From Fomitopsis serialis (lineage: Eukaryota > Basidiomycota > Agaricomycetes > Polyporales > Fomitopsidaceae): 64,000 nt of DNA. Made by a program: the position numbers and the translations under genes. Location: positions 124,001 through 188,000 of the forward strand of contig NW_025954977.1 in the NCBI RefSeq assembly GCF_022376445.1. Reading direction: 5' to 3'. Below, one piece after another: positions 25,101 to 35,020 of this stretch (the stretch's first letter is position 1; every line of letters starts with the position of its first letter). The notes under the pieces are model-generated. The model was not told where the DNA came from, did not search any database, and saw nothing but the letters and a program-made list of their open reading frames with translations.

Positions 25101-26346
25101 TTACTCGAGCTCGTCGAGCTCATAGTCGCGCTCGTACCTAGCAAGGCATCATCGTCAGTCCGGGATTCTCGCCAACACCGTGAAGAAACCGAACACTCAC
25201 AGGAAGTCGTACGGGGAGTCCTCGCGGCTGTGGAACGACTGCCACGCACCATGGACGCTGCTTGCCGCGTTCGCCGCGTCGCCCGCGAGCCCGAGCGCCT
25301 TGCTCGTCTTGTGCACCTTGCCCCGCCGGTGGTGCTGCTTGGTGGAGTGCCCATATTGCCCGCCGTTCCCGCCGTGGCTGACATGGCCTCCGCCTCCTCC
25401 GCCCTCGCGCCCGCGGCGGTGGTGCCTGGAGCTGTCGTACGCGCCGTGTCGGTGTGACCCGCCGTTCCCGCCGTGACTCACATGGCCTCCGCCTCCCTCC
25501 CGCCCGCGGCGGTGATGTCTCGAGCTGTCAAATGCGCCGTGTCCGTGCTGCCCACCATTCCCGCCGTGGCTGACATGACCTCCTCCTCCCTCCCGCCCGC
25601 GCCTCTGGTGCGGCGCCGCGGTCTGTGTCTCGAGAGGGCGCTCAGCGCTCGCGCCCGTGCCAGTGCTGGCCTTGGTGTGGTGCGTCGCGGGGTGCTCGGC
25701 GGCGTCGGAGTGGCCGTGGGCGGACGCGGAGTGCTCAGAGGAGTGTACGCCGGAATGGTGTGCGGCGTGCTCGCCCTTCTGCGCGGCGGACTCGCCCTTC
25801 TGCGCGTGAAGACCCTTGCGCCGTCCCTGCGTGCCCTTGTCGGACTTCTCGTGCCTGTGGGCGTGCTTGCCCGCGTGCTGGCCAGCGTGCAGGTGAGAGT
25901 GCGCGGCGCCGTGCTTCGCACCTTCGTGGTCGACGGCACCGGCGTGCTCGTGGGGGTGCGCACCGGCGTTGTGACCGTGGGTCTTGGGTTCAGACTCAGG
26001 AGTGACATGCTGAGTCTGCGGTTCGCCAGTCGCGGTCTCACGAGCAAGAAGCTCGGAGAACTCGTCATCACTGCTGAGGCACGATATCAGGCAGACGGCT
26101 CATTGCTAGTGGAACGTAAAACCTACCGCTTGCCGCGGTTCGCCTCCCAGTTCTGGTGGGAGTTGGAGATCAAACCGGTGCGGAAGTGTCTGCCGGTGGA
26201 AAGGGCATCGCTGCCTTGATGAATCGGGACGGCACTGCAGCAGGGAGTAAGCCGTCTGACTGCAGACATTGTTCAACAGAGACTTACGAGACAAGAGCTG
26301 GTACAGCGACGGAGGCGGCGACAGCGAGGATGGAGTAGGAACGCAT
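25101..26346 (-). CDS. Secreted His/Gly-rich repetitive protein, right copy
   Basis: The signal peptide MRSYSILAVAASVAVPALVS starts at 26346. Exon organisation follows the left copy. The body reads HAGKHAHRHEKSDKGTQGRR, HAQKGESAAQKGEHAAHH, then three Gly/His units (HHRRGREGGGGHVSHGGNGG type). One KQHHRRGKVHKTSKALGLAG unit follows, and SREDSPYDFL splices to YERDYELDELE and stop at 25101. The sequence joins better than the left copy at the 3' end (CTG|TAC in phase), though the central low-complexity part may also slip. Function unknown; an extracellular, possibly metal- or polymer-binding role is inferred only from composition. Confidence 0.7.
25358..25615 (-). repeat. Three tandem ~93-99 bp coding units
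   Basis: Units begin near 25358, 25457 and 25550 on the plus strand, each marked by CCGTTCCCGCCGTG..TGACATGG. Translated from the minus strand they give HHRRGREGG...GGHVSHGGNGG. This block is absent from the left-arm gene. Confidence 0.85.
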
Positions 26347-27891
26347 CTTGATCGTGATCGTAAGGGGTTTGAGGAGTGTAAGAGAGGGTCGTGAAGGTGT
26401 AACTAGTGAAAGAGCAAGAGGTCGTGACGAAATCGAAAGCAAAAAATAAAATGGCAAGTCAAGCTGGACATCATCGTTAGAACAGACACGTACGAGCTCG
26501 CAGAGAAGTGTACTCACTATCCAGTACCTGAACTTGGGAGAAGGAGAAGGTGGGCTCGCACAGATCAACTGGGGGCTGAGGAACCAGTGTTGCGTTCCGA
26601 GAGTTTATATAGAGAGAGCTACTCAGGGAAAGGCCAGATGCAGTGTCGCCTGTGACCTTCGTGACATCCCTGGTTGACCAACGACTACGCAAAACGACCG
26701 AGCGCACAGGGTTCACAGCTGGCACGTCCGGTCATCCGGAATTATCAGAAAGCAGAATGATAGCAGCGCGGTTTCCGAACCGTGACCGCTGAGCCTCGCA
26801 GCAAGCAGTGTCGTAATTTAGGGAAGAAGTACAGATTCTGACGTTCAGCCTCCGATCGTCGCACTGCAGTGGTGAAACGGTGCCCTCGTCCCGAAGCAGC
26901 TACTTCGTGGCTGGCATTGGCTAGCAAATTTCCGGGCAGCACTTGGCATAGCATGCTTGACGTGGTCAGGATGACATCCTAAGCTTAACACTGCTCGGCA
27001 TGTCCTCTGACTCCGGGCTGCCGACCTGTAGAGTGGATACCAAGTGGTACTCAGCTTCTAATGTTGATGCATACGTCTCCAGCGTGAGCGGACATACGCA
27101 CATACTGATCGCCGATCTTCCCAATGGCTGTGTGGGGAGTGCAACTGTGAGAAGGCCGTCATGGTCATTGGAATTCAGAAGTGATTTCGAATTTGAAGAG
27201 TTCATTGGGTCTGCGAGTGGACCTGGCGTATTGCAACCTACGACCTATCGCTCTGCACTGGTGCAGAACCTGAGAGAGCGTCACCTATCACACAACTCGT
27301 CAGCGTTGACTGCATAGGCTGCAAGCGGCCAAAATATCGTCCAACACGTACAGATCAACGAGTCATTATGATCCGAAGAAACCGGATTGCGGTTCTTAGC
27401 TACTATCCGCCGATCCAAGTCGTGGATGGTTGGGATTCGGTGTGAGAAGGACAGTGCCTCGTTGGCACAGACCGCGGAATCAGACGTTGTGCACATATGG
27501 ACGTACTGTCCGCCTATGGGCTAGATGCGGATGAACGAGTCGATACATCAATCCGAGGCAACGGAGGTGGCCTAATCCACGGATCGCAGCGGCGGCTGCA
27601 ACATGCACAGGGAGGGTCAACGTCAGCAGGATGGGCCATGTCACTTCGATACCGGACATAACTTACCTGTAGGTGTTAGTGTCACCTCAACAGTGCGACT
27701 AGAATCGGTGAGGACCAATACCGCAGTGATGAGAAGCATATCTGTCGTCGTTACATAGTGTTAGTTCAGTGATGCTATGATCACGGATCAAGCTTCAAGC
27801 TTCAAGCTCAAGAAGGCGTTACCGCCGGGAGGCGTTGATAACGCCACAATTCAATTAAAGTTCAATCAACGAGCAGCGTTTCCAGCCTGCG
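26347..27891. other. Non-coding part of the right arm
   Basis: Upstream region of the right secreted-protein gene plus spacer, mirrored in the left arm. No gene is supported. A short AAGCTTC repeat occurs at about 27788-27808. Confidence 0.5.
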
Positions 27892-27900
27892 CATCACAAG
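27892..27900. repeat. Target-site duplication, left
   Basis: CATCACAAG, repeated exactly at 28760-28768 on the other side of the inserted element. Confidence 0.85.
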
Positions 27901-28759
27901 GGTTGGCCGGCCGTCGCACAGAATGACGTCACCGGCCAGGCCCTTCCGCGCGGGCTAGCGCCCGCCTCCCGCTTCGCTGTCAACGCCGCTGTCATTGCCT
28001 GTCCGAGTCAGCGCCGCTGTTCGCGGTGACTGTCACTCTCTTGTGACCTCGCTCGCGGTGCACTACGCTATGTATACCCGTAGCTAACACTCACAACATT
28101 AGTGAATGTATGTACAGAGATTCTGATTAAAATGTTGCATCTTTGTTAGCTTTGTTTGAGTGTTGTTTGAGTGGCGGTTCAAATAAGCCGCAGTCGTATA
28201 GATGGGAATACATGCTCTCGCGCGGCGCTTAATTAGCGGTACTTATACTGTTTGGTTTTGTACTAGGTATTGCCCTCGTGGTCGATTGGTTTACAGCCAA
28301 TCGCTTTGAAGTCTTGTACGCAGGTTCAATTCCTTTGCAATGCTGTTTTTTATATCTTTTTTCGCATCCTCACACCTGTCTCCCGCCTAAGTCCGTCGGG
28401 CCTCGGCGCTCATAATTGCCTATTTGAGGCAATGTTGTGTTCGGCACTACGACAAAGCTCATGGGCCGACTTTGCGAGTTCAATTGAGTACCCTTTCAAT
28501 GGTGGATTTGTAAGTAAATTCATTACTTATGCACAGATTGCTCCACAACCTATTATAACATATGGCTGGAATAGGTGATAGTTCGTACCCTTAGTCACAC
28601 TCAGTCACACACTGCTCAAACCTGTCACTGTCCGTTTCGAGCGACAGCGGCGTCGGCCCTCTTCGCTGTCATATTGCTGCCATAACCTGTCGATCAATCC
28701 GTTCCCTGTGTGCTGTCAAACTTTATTTCGACGTCACTTTGTGCGACGGCCGGCCATCC
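27901..28759. mobile_element. Non-autonomous TIR DNA transposon (859 bp, 9-bp TSD)
   Basis: The left end begins GGTTGGCCGGCCGTCGCACA. The right end, read on the minus strand from 28759, begins GGATGGCCGGCCGTCGCACA. Similarity continues through TGACGTC, about 31 bp with a few mismatches. The element is flanked by a perfect 9-bp duplication (CATCACAAG). The homologous site in the left arm (near 19450-19462) runs straight through without the insert, which confirms a discrete insertion. Subterminal GCTGTC/GACAGC motifs recur, including an inverted ACGCCGCTGTC pair. There is no transposase frame. A 9-bp duplication with GC-rich TIRs is most like Mutator (MULE) elements; hAT (8 bp) is the alternative. 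Confidence 0.85.
28267..28339 (+). other. tRNA-like sequence inside the TIR element
   Basis: The segment holds an A-box-like TGGTCGATTGG and a B-box-like GGTTCAATTCC about 34 bp apart. A 7-bp closing stem pairs GTATTGC (28267-28273) with GCAATGC, and a strong hairpin CGATTGG-TTTACAG-CCAATCG sits inside. A T-rich tail follows. The cloverleaf is imperfect (extra bases before the A box, weak T stem), so it is more likely a tRNA relic or SINE head than a working tRNA. Confidence 0.4.
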
Positions 28760-28768
28760 CATCACAAG
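28760..28768. repeat. Target-site duplication, right
   Basis: CATCACAAG, identical to 27892-27900. Confidence 0.85.
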
Positions 28769-28967
28769 TAAACGTGACGTGCAGACAGCGCTCAGCAGCT
28801 GTGCCGCTTGGACGAGTACGATACGAGAGTTCGACTGGTACGAAGACCACACCTACATAGAACCCGTCAACAGCGTCGCACGGGCATAGTAGTAACTGAT
28901 AGTACGTACATAACCACGGGGACTGCGGGTGTTCTGCGTCGACATCGTTCGACCCCAACATGACCCT

Positions 28968-29807
28968 CTAACGGCTTGTATCTGCCCATTGCTCGAAGAA
29001 GTCCAAGAAGCGCTTCCAGCGACCTCCGTCAAAGCTCTTGACACGCCGCCATTCCTCGCTCTCTTCTCCGTAAATAGCACGCACCCAGATCAACAGACCA
29101 GCGATGCTTATATCTGCGTGACGCACGCGACTTGCATCACCTGCCGGACCCCCGCCCGTGAGCAAGAGCCTGTCGTCGCCGGCGGTCTCAACCCACGACG
29201 CCAGGACGCCGAACCCCTTCTCGACGGCATCCCACTGCTCCGGGCGTTTCTCGGGCGGGCTGAGTTCCTCCACCGTGCACCCGAAGGTGACCTCCCGCGC
29301 CTCGCGGAAATACGCCTCGCTGGGTGGGTTCAGCTTCGTGACGCAGGCACAGATAAGGAGCGGGATGAGTTTCATGTGCACGGCGCTGAGGAGGGCGTCT
29401 TGGAACGCGTGCTGGAAGACGCGCGTGTCGGGAGGCAGCAGGACGGGGGTGTCGGGGTATGTCTCGTCGAGGTAGCGGGCGATCTTGAGCGAGTCCATCA
29501 TGGCTGTGCCGGTGCGCGGGTCGTAGATCGCGGGAAGGGTGAAGGAGATCGGAGACGGACTGGCCTCCACGCCGAGGGAGGTGAGTAGCGACGCGATCTC
29601 GGTATATTCGACCCATTCGGTGCGGTAGGGTATGCCCTTGTAGTTGAGTGCGAAGCTGGGCCATGTTACGAAGCTTGGTGAGGAGCAGGACTGCGGCACA
29701 GTGTGGCCAACTCACCGAGTCTTCCAGGTATTGCACGACCAAGCTTTGCCTGGAACGGTGCTTGGTATGTCATAGAAGACGAGCATATCCGTCTCTGGAA
29801 AAGCCAT
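28968..29807 (-). CDS. Glutathione transferase, fungal class A (GSTFuA-like), intact
   Basis: Two exons, 29807-29716 and 29655-28968, with a 60-nt intron, give 259 residues with no interruption. The N-terminal thioredoxin-fold starts MAFPETDMLVFYDIPSTVPG, with W-S-C-N-T-WKTR where paralogues have WSPNTWKTR. FALNYKGIPYRTEWVEY and FTLPAIYDPRTG follow, then the helical domain (SLKIARYLDETYPDTP; EELSPPEKRPEQWDAVEKGF; FDGGRWKRFLDFFEQW). The AWSPNTWKTRFALNYKG signature is that of the white-rot class formerly called etherase-like. Those enzymes bind or conjugate wood phenolics. The class assignment is from memory of the family. It is the intact twin of the pseudogene in the left arm. Confidence 0.85.
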
Positions 29808-30505
29808 CGCGCAAGGACAATCGATTTGAGTGGTCTCGCAGCCTGAGGCGGGGAATCTACCGCGCAAATTCCTGAGTCAACTGATTTAGAGAGTTGCCCG
29901 GAGACGTACCTCGTGCTGTCTACGATGGAGGGATCCTACTGCACGATATGATATCAGCAATGCGCAACATATATGACTCTGAGGGCCTAGTCGCTACGGC
30001 TCAGTCAGCGAGTGGCTCTCGGTCAGTCAGCGCTGCTTCTTTCGCTATCAACTGTGATCGCAACATGTCGCTGTAGCCTCGAGTCAGTGTTTCCTGAATG
30101 AAAGCCCGCCACCAACCCGCCGCCGTGCACTTCAATTGTATGGCGCTATTTCCATTGCGGTCGCTTTGTTCGGGGGACTTGAGCTTGAGGACACAGTCCA
30201 CGTCTATGGCCTTGTGCATGTGTAGTCAGGTCAGGCCGTTGCTGTCAGAACGTAAAAGTCAACTGTCAGACTGGACCTCATTTATAATCTCATCCGATGG
30301 TATCGGGGCCCCGTGCTAATCCATATAGGGAAGGTGATATACTATATCTGGTTGGTCGCCCCACATCTCGCACTATAGCGACTGACGACATGGCCAAATC
30401 TAGACTAGTGTATACATTCACCGCCCGCTTGTAGACACTGCAGAACGAATATGACTCAACTCGGAATTGCAGTATCATCTTCTGTGTGAACCACAAGACT
30501 CTCTT
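29808..30505. other. Intergenic between two GST genes
   Basis: No supported gene; it should include the promoter of the GST ending at 28968 and the 3' flank of the next. Confidence 0.5.
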
Positions 30506-31355
30506 CTATCGGCTTGTGTCTGCCCACTGCTCGAAGAAAGCCAAGTATCGCTTCCAACGGCCCCCGTCAAAGCTCTCCACGCGTCGCCAGTCCTCGCTGT
30601 CCGCCCCAAAGACGATGCGCAACCAGATCAGCACGCCAGCGACATACGTGTCTGCATGCGTGACCTTGCCGCCGTCGCCGTCAGGGCCCCACCGCTCAGC
30701 AGCAGTCTCCCGTCGCCAGCCGCCTCGAACCACGACACCACGACGCCGGATCCCTTCTCCGCAGCCGCCCACTGCTCCGCACGCTTTTCCGATCCGGGCG
30801 GACTGAGCTCCTCGAGCTTGCGCCCCAGATCCCTCTCACGCGTCTCGAAGAAGTACTTCGCGCTCCGCGGGTTCAGCGCCGTCGCAGCGATGGGGTGCAG
30901 GATGAGCGGCTTGAGCTTCTGGTGCAGCGCCGTGGCGAACGCGTACTGGAAGGCAGTCTGGAAGACGCGCGTCTCGGCGGGGAGGAGCGCAGGGGTGTTC
31001 GGGTAGGTCTCGTCGAGGTAGAGCGCGATCTTGGAGGACTCCATGATCGTCTTGCGCGTGAGTGGGTCGTAGATCGCGGGGAGCGTGTAGGGATAGGAGG
31101 CGACCTCAGGTGGGTTCGGCTCGGCTCCGAGAGCAGTGAGGACGGATGCGATGTCTGGGTACTCGACCCATTCCGTTCGGTACGAAAGGCCTTGTAGTTG
31201 AGCGCGAAGCTGGATAGGCCGATGTGAGCGAGGGAACGTGGTTAGGTGGAAGCTCATACGCACCGCGTCTTCCAGGTGTTGGGCGACCATGCTGAGCCGG
31301 GGACGGAGCTCGGTATGTCGTAGAAAATGATGCTGTCGGTGTCTGGGAGTGTCAT
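30506..31355 (-). CDS. GSTFuA-like glutathione transferase, two frame slips
   Basis: Exon 1 (31355 to about 31264) encodes MTLPDTDSIIFYDIPSSVPG, SAWSPNTWKTR. Exon 2 encodes LSYRTEWVEYPDIASVLTAL, SSKIALYLDETYPNTPALLP, KYFFETRERDLG, KLEELSPPGSEKRAEQW and ends DGGRWKRYLAFFEQWADTSR. Compared with the intact GST at 38946-39800 one A is missing in LNYK-GL (AAA read as AA, near 31194). One G is missing in the SGGGP codons (GGGGG read as GGGG, near 30695). Everything else is collinear. This is either a recent pseudogene or a pair of homopolymer errors; I favour errors but cannot decide. Confidence 0.75.
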
Positions 31356-32059
31356 CTCGTGGCAGCAATGCGGTGGACGTCCTCTTGAGAGGTGAAGTAC
31401 CAGACACCGCGGAAGGTCGACGGAGTCAGACGCTATCCAGGAGATATATGCGCCAGGACGAGCCTAGTTCCTCTGGCACAGTCATGATCAGCTGGACGCT
31501 CACTCAGCAATCGTTCCTCGAAAGGGCCCGCAACAAAGAATGCCCATGCATATGTGAGTCACCGCCCATGCTGTCTTAGTGCCAAGAACGACCAGTGCCA
31601 GTGCTAAACTAGAGGACGAGTTGCGATGGTGTGTTCGATGTGTAGCACAGATGTTGGTGCAGGCTGCCATCCATCTCCGTACTCGACAGCCAGCATAGTA
31701 CGAGGAGGAATGGCGATGCATGGCAGACTTGTGGCAGACCTTGTGGCGAGCCAAGATCAAAATTCACGATGCGCATGATCATACTGTATGATGACAGGTA
31801 CTTACCGCAAATGGAAATTTACCTCCTAACCTCCCAAACCGGAACTTAGTAGTAAATCGAACGTACCACACAGGACGGCCTACACGAATGTGGTACATGT
31901 TGCGGACATCAATGCATCGTCAACGAAAGCTAGAGCATGAACGGGCATGCACTTTCGTGCGACGGCATAGATCTGTCATGGCTTACACTTTGCTTCGACG
32001 CCACCATTCAATTTGTTACGCAGTACGTCCGATTCTGGTGCTGAAGTACCAGTAAGCTG
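31356..32059. other. Intergenic
   Basis: No supported gene in about 700 bp. Confidence 0.45.
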
Positions 32060-32830
32060 GTCAGTATACGTTGAGTACGGTGTACAGCGGGCCAGCCTCG
32101 AGGAGACGTTCAGTCTGCTTGCGTCATGGTTCGAGACCGCGAGCGACGGGAGGCTGCTCCTGATGGACCCCGACGAGCGCGAGCTCTGTATGCAGCACCC
32201 AGATTGCGGCGAGAAGTGGAGGCGCGTCGAGGGGTTCAATATTAAGTGGGCGTTGGAAGCGGTTCCTGGGCGTCATGGAGAAGTGGGGGGATGGCGGCGG
32301 TCAATATGTACGGATTCCGTTCTGCAACTTTCCACTTGAGACCTATCCAGCCAGAGTGCAGTGTCCGTGCTTGACTCAAGTCCGGACATCAATATATCCC
32401 CTTGGAAGGTGTTATGCCATTGTCAGCAATAGGCACAGCAACGGTAGCGAGTACATGCGGGTTAACGCAAGGTCCATCTAACAGAGTCCCTCAGTCCATC
32501 GAGCAGCTATTGCTGTTTTAATACGTATGGTCCCTGAATCTCCCAGTCAGTCAGACCTTCGCAATGAAAAAGAGACGACTCACGTATATGCAAACCCAAC
32601 GCGCGAGTTTGGCGTATCGAAAACCTAGCCATATCCACCCGTCAGCCTCCCGCCCATCCAACACTGCGAAGCACACCACTCACCGCGTAGAACCTCTCCA
32701 TGAACTTTTGGCCGATGATGAAGTCGAGCCCCTCCCCGCTGAGCGACCCAATCGGACCAATGTAGCCGTACTGCAGGTTCGGCTCCGCGCCCCACGCCTC
32801 GTTTTGCCACAGCGGGAGGAGCTGCGCCCT
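32060..32830. repeat. Inverted duplication 2, left arm
   Basis: The reverse complement of about 36660-37340 matches this stretch. From left to right it contains a GST C-terminal fragment (+), a shared spacer (TTGAGACCTATCCAGCCAGA type block, then GGTCCATCTAACAGAGTCCC) and the 3' end of the aspartic protease (-). Confidence 0.8.
32090..32290 (+). pseudogene. GST C-terminal fragment
   Basis: The frame reads ASLEETFSLLASWFETASDG, RLLLMDPDERELCMQH, then EKWRRVEGFN. It is homologous to ASLEKAFSLLASWFEAAGDG...EEWRR of the GST at 37163-37995. The N-terminal two thirds are absent and the tail is deleted and out of frame, so this is a relic. Confidence 0.8.
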
Positions 32831-34172
32831 ACGTCGAGCGTGAACGGCTCACCTGCATCGCGTGCGTAGACTATCAGTGTCTGCAGGAGGGGAGGAGGGA
32901 AGGAACATACCGGAGACGTAGAAGGTGAAGGGCTGCATGAAGGGGATGGCCTCGAACGGGATGACGATGAGCCCCGTGTTGTTCCCGTCGTAGTACGCGC
33001 CCGGAATCGAGTCCTGGTACGTCTGATACCAGTCGTCCGCAATGTAGATCACTGTCACGCCACGAATCACCGTCAGTGAATACGCTCTAAACCGCACGAT
33101 GTGGAATGAGAGCCAGGTTAGGGTCACCGCCCCAACACCAAGGGAAGGGACTCACGCGTCGTGCCCGTGTCGACGATGCCCGCGTAGCTCGCGGGAATGA
33201 CCGTCGTCTCTCCGTACGTCGCGCTGGTGACGTTGATGCCCCAGTAGTAGTTCGAGGGGTAGGTCGTCGTCACGGGCGTGTACGTGATCGAGCCCTCGTA
33301 CAGGCTGTCGTCCACACCGCCGAATGTCAGCGCACCGTCTACCATGGGCAGCGTGAATATATCGTCAGATTACTATAACAACGAGGTACGGACAGACGCA
33401 CTGGTATCGTTGTAGTCAAACGCCGGGGCGAAGCTTACACCAGGATCTCTGTGGGGATGAGCCCCTGCTTGAGGGCGTTGTCCATCACCGTCGGGATCGC
33501 CGCGTCGACTGCGGGGTAGAGCGTGCCGAGCGTGAGGTCCGTGGGCCCCACGCCGATGATACCGTCGACGCCCTCGAAGTCGGCGTACTCGAGCGCGTCG
33601 CCTATGCTCTGATTCACAATCACGAGGCCGGGCGCGATCGTCACCTGGTCCAGGTCTATTCCCTTGGTCAGTTGTGCGCGTCAGACGGGAAGAAGAGAAC
33701 GTACATTCATATCCGGAGAAGAATCCTGAGCCATACGTAACGTTGACCTCCTGGCCGGTCGGGACGCTCGTGCTGGTCTTCACGTACGGGTTTCCCGTGC
33801 TGTATCACCGCTGTCAATCAGACCACTCGCGCCACCGATTGCAGAGTGCGCTTACCCCACAAACGTGTTCGAGCTCCCGGTGTCCACTACGATGTTGTAG
33901 TACGTCGGCGGGCTCCCGACGCCGATGTTTGCGGTGTACTGCACATACGCGAGGTTCGTGGCGGGGATCGTCGTGGAGCCCTCTGCGTATCCCGCGACGC
34001 GAGCTGCGCGCTCCTTCATGTGCGTGACGCGTGTACGCCCCGCGTCGGGCGCGCCCTGCATGTATGCGCCAGAGCGGCCCGAGACAGGCGAGAGCGCGAG
34101 GGTGGTGGCAGCTCCCACGAGCGAGAGCTGGGTCGCGAGCGCGACGGGGACGACGAGGAAGGGGGAGAGCAT
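32580..34172 (-). CDS. Secreted A1 aspartic protease (pepsin / polyporopepsin type)
   Basis: The start at 34172 gives a signal peptide MLSPFLVVPVALATQLSLVG. A propeptide follows, then AYVQYTANIGVGSPPTYYNI with the first catalytic motif DTGSSNTFVG (about 33855). The sequence continues through GQEVNVTYGSGFFSG, the flap region, GVDGIIGVGPTDLT and TFGGVDDSLYEGSITYTPV. The second catalytic motif is in YAGIVDTGTT (about 33165). The end is QYGYIGPIGSLSGEGLDFII, GQKFMERFYAV and a final exon FDTPNSRVGFAYT. At least six introns. One-base slips appear near 33,700 and 32,845 (GGG where GGGG is needed). An extracellular acid endopeptidase is expected. Its last two exons are duplicated at 36655-36875. Confidence 0.8.
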
Positions 34173-34220
34173 ACTGGCAGTGGCGCGAGCACGCAGGCGG
34201 AGGGGAGGGCGGCCGACGAG

Positions 34221-34228
34221 TATATATA
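34221..34228 (-). promoter_or_regulatory. TATA box of the aspartic protease
   Basis: TATATATA about 49 bp upstream of the start at 34172, on the minus strand. Confidence 0.55.
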
Positions 34229-35020
34229 CCGAGGATCGGCCGTTCAGGACGCTGGGAATGCAGGGCGAGAAGTCGCATGGGGCGGAAACTACGCGGGTGG
34301 GAAGCGAGCACATCACCAGGGTCCGAGACGTGCAAGAGACGTGCTTCACAAAGGGCGCAACGCTGCGTCCTCGCAGATCCATAAGGCGTTTTCTTGTCTA
34401 TTTTCGCTATCGCAGACTGAACACTGACAGTACCGTGCGTTTCACCGACCGCGGGACTCTCTGCTCCCGGCGGAATGCTGTGCGTCGCCGCATGCTGGCA
34501 TCAGCAATAGAGTGGCGATGAGAACCAGGCACAATGAGGGTCTATTATCTCCTGCGACAATTCCATTGCGAGTGGGCTGTGGAATGTGTGCGCGAATGGA
34601 GACCGTCGTAAAGCTGCTGGAGGATGATCATTCCAGCTGATAGACGTGACTGTTATGCCCGGCGCGCGGGTTCGCTGCCCAAGGATGTCATAAGTTTGTA
34701 GAGTTTCGGATGAATGATGGGTCGACTGCGACAGTACCAGACAATACCAAAGGGAAAGGATGAAGCTTTGAGGACTCGGAAGAGGTTCAAGTTTGAGACG
34801 GAGGTTGGAGTCCGGTAGACAAATGGCGCCAATCTAATCTTATCTACCTGTTGGCCGTGCCGCGGATGGGGATCCTCCGATGCACGAAAAATGGGACGTG
34901 TGCCGGTGGCAGACATTTGACTTGGCAGTGACCACCTTTGGACCAGCTCTCCGCTGCTCACCACCGTCGCCTCCTCCGCTTACCGCACTTCATTCTGAGG
35001 TCTGGACCTGGTGCATCGAC
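34229..35020. other. Divergent promoter region, protease / Rim2
   Basis: About 790 bp between divergent starts. No gene supported. Confidence 0.45.

Larger units (their letters stand above)
24935..29660. repeat. Inverted duplication 1, right arm
   Basis: This is the reverse-complement partner of 18690-22325. It is longer because of an 859-bp transposon-like insertion (27901-28759) and extra tandem units at 25358-25615. The inner edge is the AGCTAGAGGTGTAACTAT block near 25000-25020, paired with 22240-22260. Confidence 0.85.

Noticed and set aside
25358..25615. CRISPR-like or centromeric satellite array
   Set aside because: The three units are in frame inside a coding exon and vary like protein repeats; there are no unique spacers of constant length.
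28267..28345. Functional tRNA gene
   Set aside because: Extra bases between the closing stem and A box, mismatched T stem and anticodon stem; kept only as a tRNA-like sequence.
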